Part shown: in pieces, positions 34,392 through 43,887 of the stretch
Position numbering within the stretch: the stretch's first letter is position 1
Layout of the letters: each line of letters begins with the position of its first letter
NCBI RefSeq assembly: GCF_007860175.1
Contig: NZ_SJPX01000001.1
Span: 1,612,001-1,676,000, forward strand
Source of the DNA: Rubripirellula reticaptiva
GTDB lineage: Bacteria; Planctomycetota; Planctomycetia; Pirellulales; Pirellulaceae
Direction of reading: 5' to 3'
Length of the DNA: 64,000 nucleotides
Program-made: the position numbers and the translations under genes
Notes under the pieces: generated by a model
What the model saw: the letters and a program-made list of their open reading frames with translations, nothing else
Told to the model about the DNA's origin: nothing
Databases searched by the model: none

Positions 34392-35642
34392 CTAAGTCGA
34401 GCACAGTCGCTGATACAGATCGATGTGCTGTTGCGTGATTTGTTTAGGCGAGTGCTGGGCGATCGCGAGTTCGCGTCCGGCTGCCCCCATCGCTTCCCTA
34501 GCATGGGCATCGTCGTGCAACCGTATGATGGCATCACAAAGAAGCCCTGGTGATCGAGGAGGCGTCAGCAGTCCTGTTTGGCCGTCGATCACCATCTCGG
34601 GAATGCCGCCCACAGCGGTGCCCACGACCGGAGTCTGGCAGGCCATCGATTCGAGTGCCGTTTGTCCAAACGCTTCTTCGATCGAGGGAAACACGAACAC
34701 ATCCATCGCTGAATAGATCGGCGATTGCTCGGCGCCACCATTCAGTTGCCCTTGATGCAACCACTGAATCGGGATCCTTTGCTGCAGTGTCTTGGAGGGT
34801 GGATGCCCAAAGCTAATTAGCGTTGTTTTCTTCTGAATCGATTCCGGTAACAACGTCATCGCATGCAGCAGGTCGGCAAGTCCTTTTCGTCGATTGCCCA
34901 TCGCAGCACACGCAAAACCGATCACGAAGCGGTCGGCGGGAATGCCAATCGCAATTTTCGATTTATGTTTGTCCAGCGGCGAATAGTTTTCGATCGGCAA
35001 CGGCAAGTAGATCGTTTCTTTGATTGCTGTCTTAGGAAGCACATCGGTCGACGCCGACTGTTGCAGATTCCAACGACTGTTGCCAACAACGGCCAGCTTT
35101 AAATTGCTGATTGCATCTCGCTTGATCTGCCGGCACTCGTATTCCAGATCCAACATTCCCGTCGCGGCATCGACATCACCTTGGTAGTGAAATCCACCCA
35201 GGTACGGATTCTGGTCGTGCAGCGTCCAAACAACCGGTATATCGATTTGGCCGAAGAACGTACGATAGTCGACCACGTCGCCCGTCCAATGAACGTGCAA
35301 CACGTCGGCGCTAGCGAGCACCGGGCTTAGGTCGACGTTGACGAGGGCAGCGGGAGGCGAAAACGCTTCGTAATCTGCGTTCCCTTTTGACGCTGTTTTG
35401 ATTCTGGCCTGCCAGCCGTTTTCAGTTGCGATGTGCAGCCGTGAGGCCCATTTTGATTTTCGACGGTCCCATTTGCTAGGTCTTGGAACCGGTAAGTGAA
35501 TGATCGCCTGGGACGGCGAGCTTTCGCCATCGCAGACCGCAAACACGTGGCTGTCAATGTCGGCCTGACGCAGCCCCCCATGGATCCGCTGCAGCGCGCT
35601 TGCCCCGCCGTGCATGAACGCGGTTAAGTGAGCGATACGCAT
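34392..35642 (-). CDS. Glycosyltransferase family 4 (GT-B)
   Basis: A 416-residue GT-B enzyme. The N-terminus MRIAHLTAFMHGGASALQRI is a typical acceptor domain start; the donor domain has GFACAAMGNRRKGL and the retaining E-x7-E motif in EEAFGQTALESM, followed by TPVVGTAVGGIPEMV. Likely adds a sugar to a lipid- or polysaccharide-linked acceptor at the cytoplasmic membrane. Only 3 bp separate it from the methyltransferase gene upstream (35646-36494), so these are one minus-strand transcription unit with the gene at 36559. Confidence 0.9.
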   Translation of the reverse strand: MRIAHLTAFMHGGASALQRIHGGLRQADIDSHVFAVCDGESSPSQAIIHLPVPRPSKWDRRKSKWASRLHIATENGWQARIKTASKGNADYEAFSPPAALVNVDLSPVLASADVLHVHWTGDVVDYRTFFGQIDIPVVWTLHDQNPYLGGFHYQGDVDAATGMLDLEYECRQIKRDAISNLKLAVVGNSRWNLQQSASTDVLPKTAIKETIYLPLPIENYSPLDKHKSKIAIGIPADRFVIGFACAAMGNRRKGLADLLHAMTLLPESIQKKTTLISFGHPPSKTLQQRIPIQWLHQGQLNGGAEQSPIYSAMDVFVFPSIEEAFGQTALESMACQTPVVGTAVGGIPEMVIDGQTGLLTPPRSPGLLCDAIIRLHDDAHAREAMGAAGRELAIAQHSPKQITQQHIDLYQRLCST

Positions 35643-35645
35643 CGA

Positions 35646-36494
35646 CTAAGCTGCTTTTCGCCGAGTGGCAAAAATCCATTTTTGCTCGGCCATCCGGCCT
35701 TCGGACACCAACGCCTCTTGTACATACGCACTGCAACGGTCTCGGACGGACGCTGGCAGCAGCGATTGTTTAGTAACCAAGTCGCGGTCGGTTACGACCT
35801 CTTCAATCTCATGAGTTTTTTGGAAAGCGAGTTTAAGTCGATCGGTGGTCCCTTCGACCAAATGGTCATGAGACTCAATCAGCCAATCCGCCTTGGATAA
35901 TTCGTCTTCCGATAAACTATCGACGACTTGGTTTTCAAAACCTTCGCAGTCGACAACGACCAGTGAGTCCGACTGCAACTCATTTCGAAATGCGTCTGCA
36001 TCGAAACCGCCAAACAGTTTCAAACGGTCTTCATCAATTCCGTTCGCCGTAGCATTGGCCTGGCAAAGTTTCTTGGCCTCGTCCTCGGTATCAAACCCAA
36101 CCAGTTGCGCCTCGGGAAAATGTCGACCTAAGCCAACCAGATAAAAACCTTCGGCGAAACCGACATCGACAACCTGTCGGTAGCTTGTGTTTTGCTTGAT
36201 CGCTTCAAAGCACGGTCGCAATTCCGATTCGTACGTCCCAAGCAACTTCGGCCACAACGAACTTCCTACGGCGGCTTCGCGCGCGTAACGCAGGCCCGCA
36301 AATGGTCCGGCGATCACAGTTCGGTCATTCAACAGATCAGCGCACTGCGCCCGCGCTCTTTTATGAATCACCGGATAACGTTGGCGATGGAAGAAATCGT
36401 GATTGGGCAGCCGCTGCGCCATGCTCCACAACAAGTCGCTCTTCATCATCACGCGGGTCGATCGGCAAGCAATCTTTCGGAATACGTTCTTCAT
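35646..36494 (-). CDS. SAM-dependent methyltransferase in glycan locus
   Basis: A 282-residue Rossmann methyltransferase. The SAM-binding glycine motif is in VVDVGFAEGFYLVGLG (~residue 109), an acidic strand end VGFDTED follows, and SLVVVDCEGFE marks motif IV; it is FkbM-like but with a longer N-terminus. Expected to methylate a sugar hydroxyl. It sits between two glycosyltransferase genes on the same strand (3 bp and 64 bp gaps). Confidence 0.8.
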   Translation of the reverse strand: MKNVFRKIACRSTRVMMKSDLLWSMAQRLPNHDFFHRQRYPVIHKRARAQCADLLNDRTVIAGPFAGLRYAREAAVGSSLWPKLLGTYESELRPCFEAIKQNTSYRQVVDVGFAEGFYLVGLGRHFPEAQLVGFDTEDEAKKLCQANATANGIDEDRLKLFGGFDADAFRNELQSDSLVVVDCEGFENQVVDSLSEDELSKADWLIESHDHLVEGTTDRLKLAFQKTHEIEEVVTDRDLVTKQSLLPASVRDRCSAYVQEALVSEGRMAEQKWIFATRRKAA

Positions 36495-36558
36495 TTAGAA
36501 ACTTTCTTGACCATACACTTACATTGGAAATTGAATCAGCTTGTCAGTGAGACAGTGC

Positions 36559-37482
36559 TCAAGCAGCCGTTCGTTTTCCAAATAGAGTCTTCCGTGAAAA
36601 CAGACGGCGACGTTTGGTCCGGCTTCGTTGCCAGGGACCGCTGTAAAGGATCTCGTCGGTATAACGGTCCGCTTCGGCGTGCCGAAATACTTCGTCGCTG
36701 TGATTGAGTTCGCCGAGCGGAGAGGTGGGAAGATGTGCGTAGGCTGTGTTGACGCTGGTGTGCGTCGCATCTCGATCGAAACCGATGTTGCTGACCAAGT
36801 TCTGGTTTGGCAACACCGTCAATCCATTTTGCAGCCAGCAAGCCAGTGTCCATGGGAACGCCCACGAATCGACGCTGCCGTCTTGCACTGCGTCGAACAT
36901 GTGTTGCCAATACGCAATCTGTTGTTCACCCTCGCAGAAATGACTCAGTTGATTGGATTCTCGGATCTCGGGCCAGCGAGTCATTTTGAGGTCGAAGTGC
37001 TGCCAAGCACGCCGCCATGTCGCCCATCCCCAGCAATGTGGGTAACGCGAGAAGTAGTAGCTGTGGTTGGTGCGAGAATTTCCGTTTTGAAAGTTGTCGC
37101 CACTGATCGCCATGATCCGTTGATCGTGCCGATAACGGTCCAATAGCGTTTCGCAGTAAGGGAAAAATGTCGGCTCGACAATGCAGTCGTCTTCCAGCGT
37201 GATCAGGGTTTCGTGATCTTTCAAAACCTCGGTGATTGCCGAACTGATGCGGCGACCACAGCCCATGTTTTCGTCGGCGTACAACCGATGAACCTTGCAG
37301 GGCCAGTCGATATCTTCGGTAATCGCTCTCGCCTGCAATGTTCGTTCGGCTTCACCTTCGTGCCCTTGCCGAGGCGCATCGGCAGCAACATACAGAACCG
37401 AAGGTGCAAGCGCACGTATCTGTTCAAAAGACCGCTGCGTATGATCAGGACGGTTGAAGATGATGTACAGAATCGGCGACAT
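36559..37482 (-). CDS. GT-A glycosyltransferase (HpnA/HlpA-like nucleotide-diphospho-sugar transferase)
   Basis: A 307-residue enzyme beginning SPILYIIFNRPDHTQRSFEQ, a signature of a GT2-like clade. The DxD-type metal site is LITLEDDCIVEP; RYPHCWGWATWRRAW is conserved in the group. It probably acts on cell-surface glycans. Transcribed upstream of the methyltransferase and GT4 genes as the first gene of a three-gene minus-strand unit; its promoter must lie in 37483-37744. Confidence 0.82.
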   Translation of the reverse strand: MSPILYIIFNRPDHTQRSFEQIRALAPSVLYVAADAPRQGHEGEAERTLQARAITEDIDWPCKVHRLYADENMGCGRRISSAITEVLKDHETLITLEDDCIVEPTFFPYCETLLDRYRHDQRIMAISGDNFQNGNSRTNHSYYFSRYPHCWGWATWRRAWQHFDLKMTRWPEIRESNQLSHFCEGEQQIAYWQHMFDAVQDGSVDSWAFPWTLACWLQNGLTVLPNQNLVSNIGFDRDATHTSVNTAYAHLPTSPLGELNHSDEVFRHAEADRYTDEILYSGPWQRSRTKRRRLFSRKTLFGKRTAA

Positions 37483-37744
37483 GCTTGATCACGCAGCGGA
37501 AGTGAATTGACAGATGATCTGTTTCAGCAACGAATTCTCAGAAGCGAGGTAGGCCCAAAACCGATCACAGTGACTGGCGATACCAAAGAAGCGAAAAACG
37601 ATCAACGCCAACCAGGCGATATTGACTGCGGTGATCTGAATTTCCTATTGAAAGCAGGAACCTTGACATGCTGCCGCGAAGATTCGCGTTGGCGCGAGTG
37701 TTCTGAACGAAAATGGACCCCCAGCGGCTTTAGGAAACTACGCC

Positions 37745-38416
37745 ATGATCATCGATCTTCGACGCGAATTACGCCGATACGGAATCAAGCCGGACCACGT
37801 GCTGCACGTTGGCGCTCACGAAGGCCAAGAAGATGGCATCTATCGTAAAATGAAGGCAACGCCGGTTTACGTCGAAGCGAATCCAGAAGTGTTTTCTCGC
37901 TTGCGTGAGAATCTGCCAGATCGCGAGTGTCACATGGTTGCAATTTCGGATCACGAAGGCACGGCTGAGTTTCACGTCACTTCAGCTGACCAAAGTAGCT
38001 CGCTGCTTTCGTTGGCCAAACACTCGGAAATTTATCCAGACATTGTTGAAACGAAGACTTTTCAAGTTCAGTGCACAACCATCGACAAACTGCTGGAAGG
38101 CCGGGCGGAATCCTTCGACGTGCTAAGTCTCGATATTCAGGGAGCAGAATTACTGGCGTTGAAGGGAGCCAGCGAACTTTTGCAAACGGTGTCTGCGATC
38201 ATGACCGAGGTCAATCGCGAGGAAATGTACCACGGTTGTGTTCAGATCGAAGAACTTGACAACTACTTAGATCAGTTTGGCTTCACCCGCGTGAAAGTCA
38301 CTTTTCCCTACCATGAGTCGTGGGGAGACGCACTCTATCTTAAAAACGCAATTGCAAGTCGTTCAGGGATCACAAAACTGATGCGACGTTTCTTTCCAGT
38401 TTCTCGTGCTGCGTAG
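37745..38416 (+). CDS. FkbM-family methyltransferase (1)
   Basis: A 223-residue FkbM-type O-methyltransferase. The SAM site VLHVGAHEGQEDGIY, the VYVEANPEVF acidic strand, and FDVLSLDIQGAELLALKGA (motif IV) are all present. It likely methylates a sugar of the locus's glycan. Stands alone on the plus strand, converging on the second FkbM gene at 38507. No strong ribosome site. Confidence 0.88.
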   Translation: MIIDLRRELRRYGIKPDHVLHVGAHEGQEDGIYRKMKATPVYVEANPEVFSRLRENLPDRECHMVAISDHEGTAEFHVTSADQSSSLLSLAKHSEIYPDIVETKTFQVQCTTIDKLLEGRAESFDVLSLDIQGAELLALKGASELLQTVSAIMTEVNREEMYHGCVQIEELDNYLDQFGFTRVKVTFPYHESWGDALYLKNAIASRSGITKLMRRFFPVSRAA

Positions 38417-38506
38417 CTGTCGTTCGGAGAATGAATGCTTGTCGCGCGGCTCGGCTTTTCAAAGTTATCGATTAGAGAGAATCGAACTGAGCCTATGCAG
38501 ATTCTG

Positions 38507-39232
38507 CTACGCAGCCTTCACACACGCTGCAACCCGCGTGTCTTTGAAAAAGACGGTATGACGAGTACGACTGCACGGCTGATAATCGTTGGCCATCATC
38601 AGTTTGGCCGAGTCCGATTGCAAAACACTCTCGAAATACTCGCCGTAAATCTCCACCAACACGAAAGTTGGTCGAAATCGATCCCAGTCGTTGGATTGAA
38701 TCACTTCGAAGTCAAAACCCTCAACATCAATCGATACGAAATCAATTGCTTGTCGCGAATCAATGTGGCGTTCGAGAATATCGTCGAGGCGGCAAACACT
38801 TACTTGGCGTTGGTCGATGATGTTGTAGGTCGTGTTGGCATCGCGGTCGTTGGATAGGGTCTCGTCAAAGCCGTTCAACGCCGGTTCGTCAAACATGTAG
38901 TAGGTTAGGCTGCCAGGCGTCTGCGCAATCGCGGCTTCGACTGCAACATCATCAGGACGAACCGAAAGAAACTGGGCTGCAAATCCAGGCCTTGGATCGA
39001 TACTGATACCCCGCCACCCAAGGTCATAAAACAACCGCGTGTTAGAGAATCGGGATGGATGGTGTGCACCGACATCGACGTAGAACCCCTCTCGGTTTAC
39101 AGCATCATCAATCAGCCGCAGCAAGACGAGATCTTCGCCCTCTTGAGCATATGATTTTTGCCAGTAGCAAGAATCTTTTTCACTTTTCCAAGGTAAACGC
39201 TTTTTGATTGATCGAGCTAGTTTTTTCACCAT
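38507..39232 (-). CDS. FkbM-family methyltransferase (2)
   Basis: A 241-residue FkbM-type methyltransferase of a different branch from its neighbour: it starts SYAQEGEDLVLLRLI and has FYVDVGAHHPSRFSNT and IDFVSIDVEGFDFEVI. The N-terminus is basic (KKLARSIKKRLPWK). Role inferred as O-methylation of a glycan. Convergent with the first FkbM gene; the 410 bp upstream hold no convincing gene. Confidence 0.88.
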   Translation of the reverse strand: MVKKLARSIKKRLPWKSEKDSCYWQKSYAQEGEDLVLLRLIDDAVNREGFYVDVGAHHPSRFSNTRLFYDLGWRGISIDPRPGFAAQFLSVRPDDVAVEAAIAQTPGSLTYYMFDEPALNGFDETLSNDRDANTTYNIIDQRQVSVCRLDDILERHIDSRQAIDFVSIDVEGFDFEVIQSNDWDRFRPTFVLVEIYGEYFESVLQSDSAKLMMANDYQPCSRTRHTVFFKDTRVAACVKAA

Positions 39233-39642
39233 GGGTACCTTGTTCAGTGGGAACGTTTCATTTGACGGTGGCTAACGCAGCAGAACCCTACAGATTTTCT
39301 GTACCAAGCCAATGGTCTCTGCGTCAAGTTTGAACACGTCCCCACACTGGGTGCCTGGTTGCTGAGTGGTTGGTCGTAAACACTGGTCGAAAGCTGTGGC
39401 ATGTAGTTTGGCTAAGCCGAATTTGTTCGGCGAATCCGTTAACCGGAAATGAAGAATCAAGAAGGGAATCGATTCCTTGGCTTCCTCCACAACTGGCTTT
39501 CGCCAATCATCGCGAAAAATCATTGCAAACGTCACAACAACGCGAGAATTCGTGAGAACCAGTGCTGGGAAATTTGCTCTAGGGGGTTTCTGAACTACAC
39601 TGTCGAGCAAGATTTCCCTCTCATTCCGCATGGTTTGCTCTC
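39233..39642. other. Gene-poor upstream region of the LEPR surface protein
   Basis: 410 bp between the FkbM gene (minus) and the 1246-residue surface-protein gene (plus). Open frames on both strands exist (for example 39272-39631 minus) but have no recognisable domain, signal or ribosome site and I do not call them. Promoters of the two divergent genes should be here; no repeat or hairpin stood out. Confidence 0.35.
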
Positions 39643-42600
39643 ATGTTTCGCCGCTCAAAGTCGTCTGCCTCTCACCCCTCTTTTCGCTCGCGTAAGTGGC
39701 TGGTGAACGAGCTGGAGCCCCGCCTGATGTTGGCTGCCGACGCAGCCGTGGCTGTTTGTCACGCAGGGGCCGGCGAAGTCGCCGCGCCAAGCCTGGCGGG
39801 CGGACAGACTCAGGCATCCAGCAGCCAGCACTTGGTCATCGTTGACTCGGGAGTTCAGGACGTGGCTGCATTGTTGGAAGCCGTTCCTGCGGATGCTTCG
39901 ATCGTGATGATCAGTCAAGCGGAAAGTGGAGTCGACCAAATCACGGCGGCCATTGCATCGCATCAAGGTTTGAAATCAATCCACCTATTGAGCCACGGAA
40001 GCGAAGGAAAGCTACAGCTCGGAAACGAAACACTGTCGTCCGCAAACTTGGGTCAGTATCAGAATCAAATCAAATCCTGGCGGAACTCAATCGTTGCTGG
40101 CGGTGACTTAGTGATCTACGGCTGTGATGTTGCCAGCGGATCGCAAGGCGTCTCATTCTTGGCTCAGCTTGCATCGATGTCAGGTGCCGACGTTGCCGCG
40201 TCGAACGATCGCACGGGTGCAGCCACATCAGACCATTTCGCCGATTGGGATTTGGAATACCAACTCGGAAGTATTGAAACGGCCGGTCTGTTGATCTCGA
40301 ACCGCTTGGGTGGGTTTACAGGTCAATTGGCGATTGAGATTTTTGCCGCTGGTTCGACCGGTGACGAGCTGATGGAACTGGAAATCAACGGCCAGGTCGT
40401 TGACACATGGTTCGTCCAAGGCACCGATGCAGAGAACGGGCAGTTCTACTCCTATGTTTCCGATGTCGATGGAGTCGACATCAATGATGTCCGCATCAAT
40501 TACGTCAACGATCTTTACGACCCGGCCAATGGCATTGACCGTAACCTTCGTGTTGACCGCGTGGTAGTCGACGGTTTTAACTACGAAGCCGAGGCCCCGT
40601 CGGTGTTTGCCACAGGTGTTTGGGATGGAAGCCAAATCACTTCCGGCAACTTGCAAACTGAGTACCTTCGCGCGAACGGGTACTTCCAATTTTCGGGTGA
40701 TGCACCGACCGGCGGAAACGGATCGGTGATCGAAGTGTCGCTTCGCGGGCTGTCCGGTGGCGAGTCGGCGCAGCTGTTGGTGGACGGTTCAGTCTTGCAA
40801 ACTTTCAGCGGCCTATCCACCAACACCCAAGTGTTTTCAGCTCAAGCCGATGGAACGGTGACCGCCGATCGCGTGCGTGTTGCGTTCATCAATGACCAAT
40901 ACACGCCGGGCGGAATCGATCTGAATCTTGAAGTCGACTTCATTCGCGTCGATGGACAAGTTTTCCAGACCGAAGCCGCGACGACCTATTCGACGGGCAC
41001 ATGGTTGCAAGAAGACGGAATCCAGCCTGGTTTCCGTCAAAGCGAAGTGCTTCACACAAATGGTTATTTCCAGTATCTGGCGTCGAGTGGTCCAGTCGGC
41101 AACGCAGGTAGCTTCTCGTTGGTGACTAGTGAGATTGTGACTGTTGAAGGTCAGAGTTCGATCACGTTGGAAGTCCTCCGTCTCGGTGGCAGCGATGGTA
41201 CCGCGTCGGTTGATTACTTGACCGCAGCAGATAGTGCGACCGCGGGTGAGGATTTCCAAGCCACCAGCGGACGATTATTCTTTGCCGATGGTGAAACCGT
41301 AAAGCAATTCACGGTGAACATCCTCGACGATGGCATTGCCGAATCGACTGAATCATTCAGCGTGCGAATCGATAATCCAATTGGCGCCGACTTGCTTGCT
41401 CCGAGAACTTCGATCGTCACGATCTTGGATGATGATTCGGGTCTTCCCCGATTCGAGTCGTTCACCTCAGCAACCGATTTGGCTCTAAACGGTTCGGCTT
41501 CGATTAATGGAACTCAGCTTCAGCTAACCAGCACGGGGACCCGGCAAGCCGGAACCGCCTTTTATAATTCGCCAATCTCGGTGAGTGGCAACACATCGTT
41601 TCAGTCCAGCTTTACATTCCAAATGGGCGGCGGTGCGGGTATCAACGGTGCGGATGGAATGACCTTTTTGTTGCAAAACTCGGCTGCCGGACTGAATTCT
41701 CTTGGGCGTGCCGGTGGATATCTGGGTTATGACACGATCGGTCAAAGCGTTGCCATTGAGTTCGACAACTACAACAACGGTGGCGACATTGCGGCCAATA
41801 CGGTCGCCGTCGTGATCAACGGAGACACGCGGAATGCGTTCGCGGAAGTTGTCTCGCCATTTGATCTCAATAACAACACGCTTTATCACGCTTGGGTCGA
41901 ATACAACGGCGAGACAAACACGCTTGCCGTTTTTGTTTCACCCACGGAAGACAAGCCAGTCTTCGCCGTGTTGAAGACCAATATCGAACTAGATTCCATT
42001 GTTGGGAACCAAGCCTACGTTGGTTTTTCCGCAGGCAACTACGATCTGACGAACTACCACCGAGTTGGTTCTTGGAATTTCTCGCTTGATAAGCCGCAGG
42101 GCGACCCGCCGGTAAACCCAACTGGCAACGTCGTGGAGCAAGACTTGATCACGGGGCTGGATCAACCTCTCGCCCTCGATTGGTCGCCAGATGGACGTAA
42201 CATTTACATCGCCGAAAAGGCAGGTGTCATTAAGGTTGCACGTGATGGATCCAGCAGTGCAAGTGTGGTCTTAGACATTTCTGCCAAAGTGAATGATGTT
42301 CAGGATCGCGGTTTGATCGATTTTACGTTGGATCCGAACTTTCAATCCAACGGATTTGTCTACCTGCTTTATACGTATGATCCACCTGAAGTGTTTGACA
42401 ATGTAGGCGACGCGAATGCAGGGCCTGATGGGCGTGGTAACCGCGCGGGCCGATTGTCTCGGTTCACACTTGACGCTTCCACTGGATTCACGTCGGTGGT
42501 TTCGGGTAGTGAATTGGTACTGCTCGGAACAAACAGCACCTGGGATAACTTCAATGGCTTTGTGGACAGCACTGTAAGTCTGAACGAGCCGCAGGGTGGT

Positions 42601-43383
42601 CGTGAAAACGGCCAGTACATTGAAGACTTTATCGTCAGCGACAGTCGTTCTCACACGGTCGGTAGCCTTCAGTTCGCTAGTGACGGAAATCTGTTTGTGT
42701 CGCTTGGCGACGGAGCGAGTTTCAACCAAACGGACCCTCGTGCTTTGCGAGTTCAAAGTCTGTCGAGTCTGGCTGGAAAGGTGCTTCGGATTGATCCCTC
42801 CACCGGCCAAGGTGTTTCCGACAACCCGTTCTACGATGGCAACCCGAATTCGAATCAGTCTCGCATTTACCAACTTGGACTCCGCAATCCATGGCGATTG
42901 ACGTTGGACGAGCGGACAGACCAATTGTTCATTGGCGAGACCGGGCTGGGCAATTATGAAGAAATCAACACCGGTGTCGCCGGCACCAACTTTGGCTGGC
43001 CTTACTATGAAGGCGCGCAAGGTACCAACAGTCGTACCCCTGGTTACAGTAGCTTGCCGCAGGCGCAGGATTTCTATCAAAATGGAACCGCTAAGCCTGC
43101 CTCGATCGCGCTGGCTCACCAAGCCGGTTCAAATGTCATCGTCCTTGGCGACATTGTTTACAACTCGGATCTTGGGCTGCAGTACGAAGGCGATTTGTTC
43201 TACAACGACATGTACCGCGGTATCGTTCGACATGCCAATGTGGGGCCCGATGGCCAACTAAGCGGCGTCGAGGTGTTCACCACGGGAGCCGAATTCATTG
43301 TGGACATTCAGCAGGGAGCGGATGGTTCGCTTTACTATGCCAACCTGGTTGAAGGCACCGTCGGCAAGTGGCAGATTGTTTAA
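39643..43383 (+). CDS. LEPR-type mosaic surface protein: DUF4347, two CBM60-like, Calx-beta, L-type lectin and sugar dehydrogenase domains
   Basis: A 1246-residue exported protein. The planctomycete N-terminal motif LEPRLMLAADA is at residues 24-34. Then: DUF4347 (~64-225, LLSHGSEGKLQLG, IYGCDVASG); two CBM60-like carbohydrate-binding repeats (~228-335 and ~345-480, with INYVNDLYDPANGIDRNL and FINDQYTPGGIDLNLEV); a Calx-beta domain (~490-598); an L-type lectin-like domain (~600-815); and a C-terminal PQQ-type glucose/sorbosone dehydrogenase-like propeller (~829-1246, LGLRNPWRLTLDE, NFGWPYYEG). It is probably an extracellular, glycan-binding oxidoreductase. No C-terminal anchor is visible. It follows the glycan locus but is not co-oriented with it. 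Confidence 0.88.
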   Translation: MFRRSKSSASHPSFRSRKWLVNELEPRLMLAADAAVAVCHAGAGEVAAPSLAGGQTQASSSQHLVIVDSGVQDVAALLEAVPADASIVMISQAESGVDQITAAIASHQGLKSIHLLSHGSEGKLQLGNETLSSANLGQYQNQIKSWRNSIVAGGDLVIYGCDVASGSQGVSFLAQLASMSGADVAASNDRTGAATSDHFADWDLEYQLGSIETAGLLISNRLGGFTGQLAIEIFAAGSTGDELMELEINGQVVDTWFVQGTDAENGQFYSYVSDVDGVDINDVRINYVNDLYDPANGIDRNLRVDRVVVDGFNYEAEAPSVFATGVWDGSQITSGNLQTEYLRANGYFQFSGDAPTGGNGSVIEVSLRGLSGGESAQLLVDGSVLQTFSGLSTNTQVFSAQADGTVTADRVRVAFINDQYTPGGIDLNLEVDFIRVDGQVFQTEAATTYSTGTWLQEDGIQPGFRQSEVLHTNGYFQYLASSGPVGNAGSFSLVTSEIVTVEGQSSITLEVLRLGGSDGTASVDYLTAADSATAGEDFQATSGRLFFADGETVKQFTVNILDDGIAESTESFSVRIDNPIGADLLAPRTSIVTILDDDSGLPRFESFTSATDLALNGSASINGTQLQLTSTGTRQAGTAFYNSPISVSGNTSFQSSFTFQMGGGAGINGADGMTFLLQNSAAGLNSLGRAGGYLGYDTIGQSVAIEFDNYNNGGDIAANTVAVVINGDTRNAFAEVVSPFDLNNNTLYHAWVEYNGETNTLAVFVSPTEDKPVFAVLKTNIELDSIVGNQAYVGFSAGNYDLTNYHRVGSWNFSLDKPQGDPPVNPTGNVVEQDLITGLDQPLALDWSPDGRNIYIAEKAGVIKVARDGSSSASVVLDISAKVNDVQDRGLIDFTLDPNFQSNGFVYLLYTYDPPEVFDNVGDANAGPDGRGNRAGRLSRFTLDASTGFTSVVSGSELVLLGTNSTWDNFNGFVDSTVSLNEPQGGRENGQYIEDFIVSDSRSHTVGSLQFASDGNLFVSLGDGASFNQTDPRALRVQSLSSLAGKVLRIDPSTGQGVSDNPFYDGNPNSNQSRIYQLGLRNPWRLTLDERTDQLFIGETGLGNYEEINTGVAGTNFGWPYYEGAQGTNSRTPGYSSLPQAQDFYQNGTAKPASIALAHQAGSNVIVLGDIVYNSDLGLQYEGDLFYNDMYRGIVRHANVGPDGQLSGVEVFTTGAEFIVDIQQGADGSLYYANLVEGTVGKWQIV

Positions 43384-43418
43384 TGTTGATTTGATCATGT
43401 AACGCTATACTGCGTCGC

Positions 43419-43862
43419 ATGACTCAAAAAGACATTCAGCAAATCTTGGAGGCCGCCGTCTCCGGTAGCCTCGGCACGCTTACTGACGACGCAACTCCGT
43501 TTGTTTCCTTGGTGACAGTCGCTGTCACCGGGCCTCGTTCGGTGGCAATGTTGTTGTCAGGATTGGCCGTTCATACCAAGAACTTGATGCGAAACCAAGC
43601 AGCGTCGCTGTTGCTGGTTTCGCTAGGTGGCGAATCAGGTGATCCGCTGGCGGGTGCGCGTGTGACGTTGACGGGAACGGTTCGAAAACTGTCACGCGAG
43701 GAAGATGGTGAAGTTCGCGGCGTATTCCTGGCGAAACATCCCGAAGCGGCCATGTATGCGGATTTTGGTGACTTTTCATTTTTTGTTTTGGATATTGATC
43801 AAGCTCACCTTGTCGCTGGCTTTGGAAAAATTGTTACTGTAAGTGGCGTCGAACTGAATTGA
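43419..43862 (+). CDS. HugZ/pyridoxamine-phosphate-oxidase-fold protein, short form
   Basis: A 147-residue split-barrel (FMN-binding-like) protein. LLLVSLGGESGDPLAGARVTLTG, FLAKHPEAAMYADFGDFSF and HLVAGFGK are hallmarks of the HugZ-like heme oxygenase/PPOX group. It lacks the C-terminal DUF2470 domain of longer HugZ proteins, so heme oxygenase activity is uncertain; a flavin- or heme-binding role is likely. Only 35 bp follow the surface-protein gene, and the next gene starts 26 bp after it. Confidence 0.85.
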   Translation: MTQKDIQQILEAAVSGSLGTLTDDATPFVSLVTVAVTGPRSVAMLLSGLAVHTKNLMRNQAASLLLVSLGGESGDPLAGARVTLTGTVRKLSREEDGEVRGVFLAKHPEAAMYADFGDFSFFVLDIDQAHLVAGFGKIVTVSGVELN

Positions 43863-43887
43863 ATTTCATTCCTGTTGAGGTCACTTG

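Noticed and set aside
37507-37848. 113-codon plus-strand frame in front of the first FkbM gene
   Set aside because: Its 3' third lies inside the FkbM gene in another frame, and the rest has no recognisable feature.
39272-39631. 119-codon minus-strand reading frame upstream of the LEPR protein
   Set aside because: No domain, signal peptide or ribosome site, and composition does not look like a protein of this genome.
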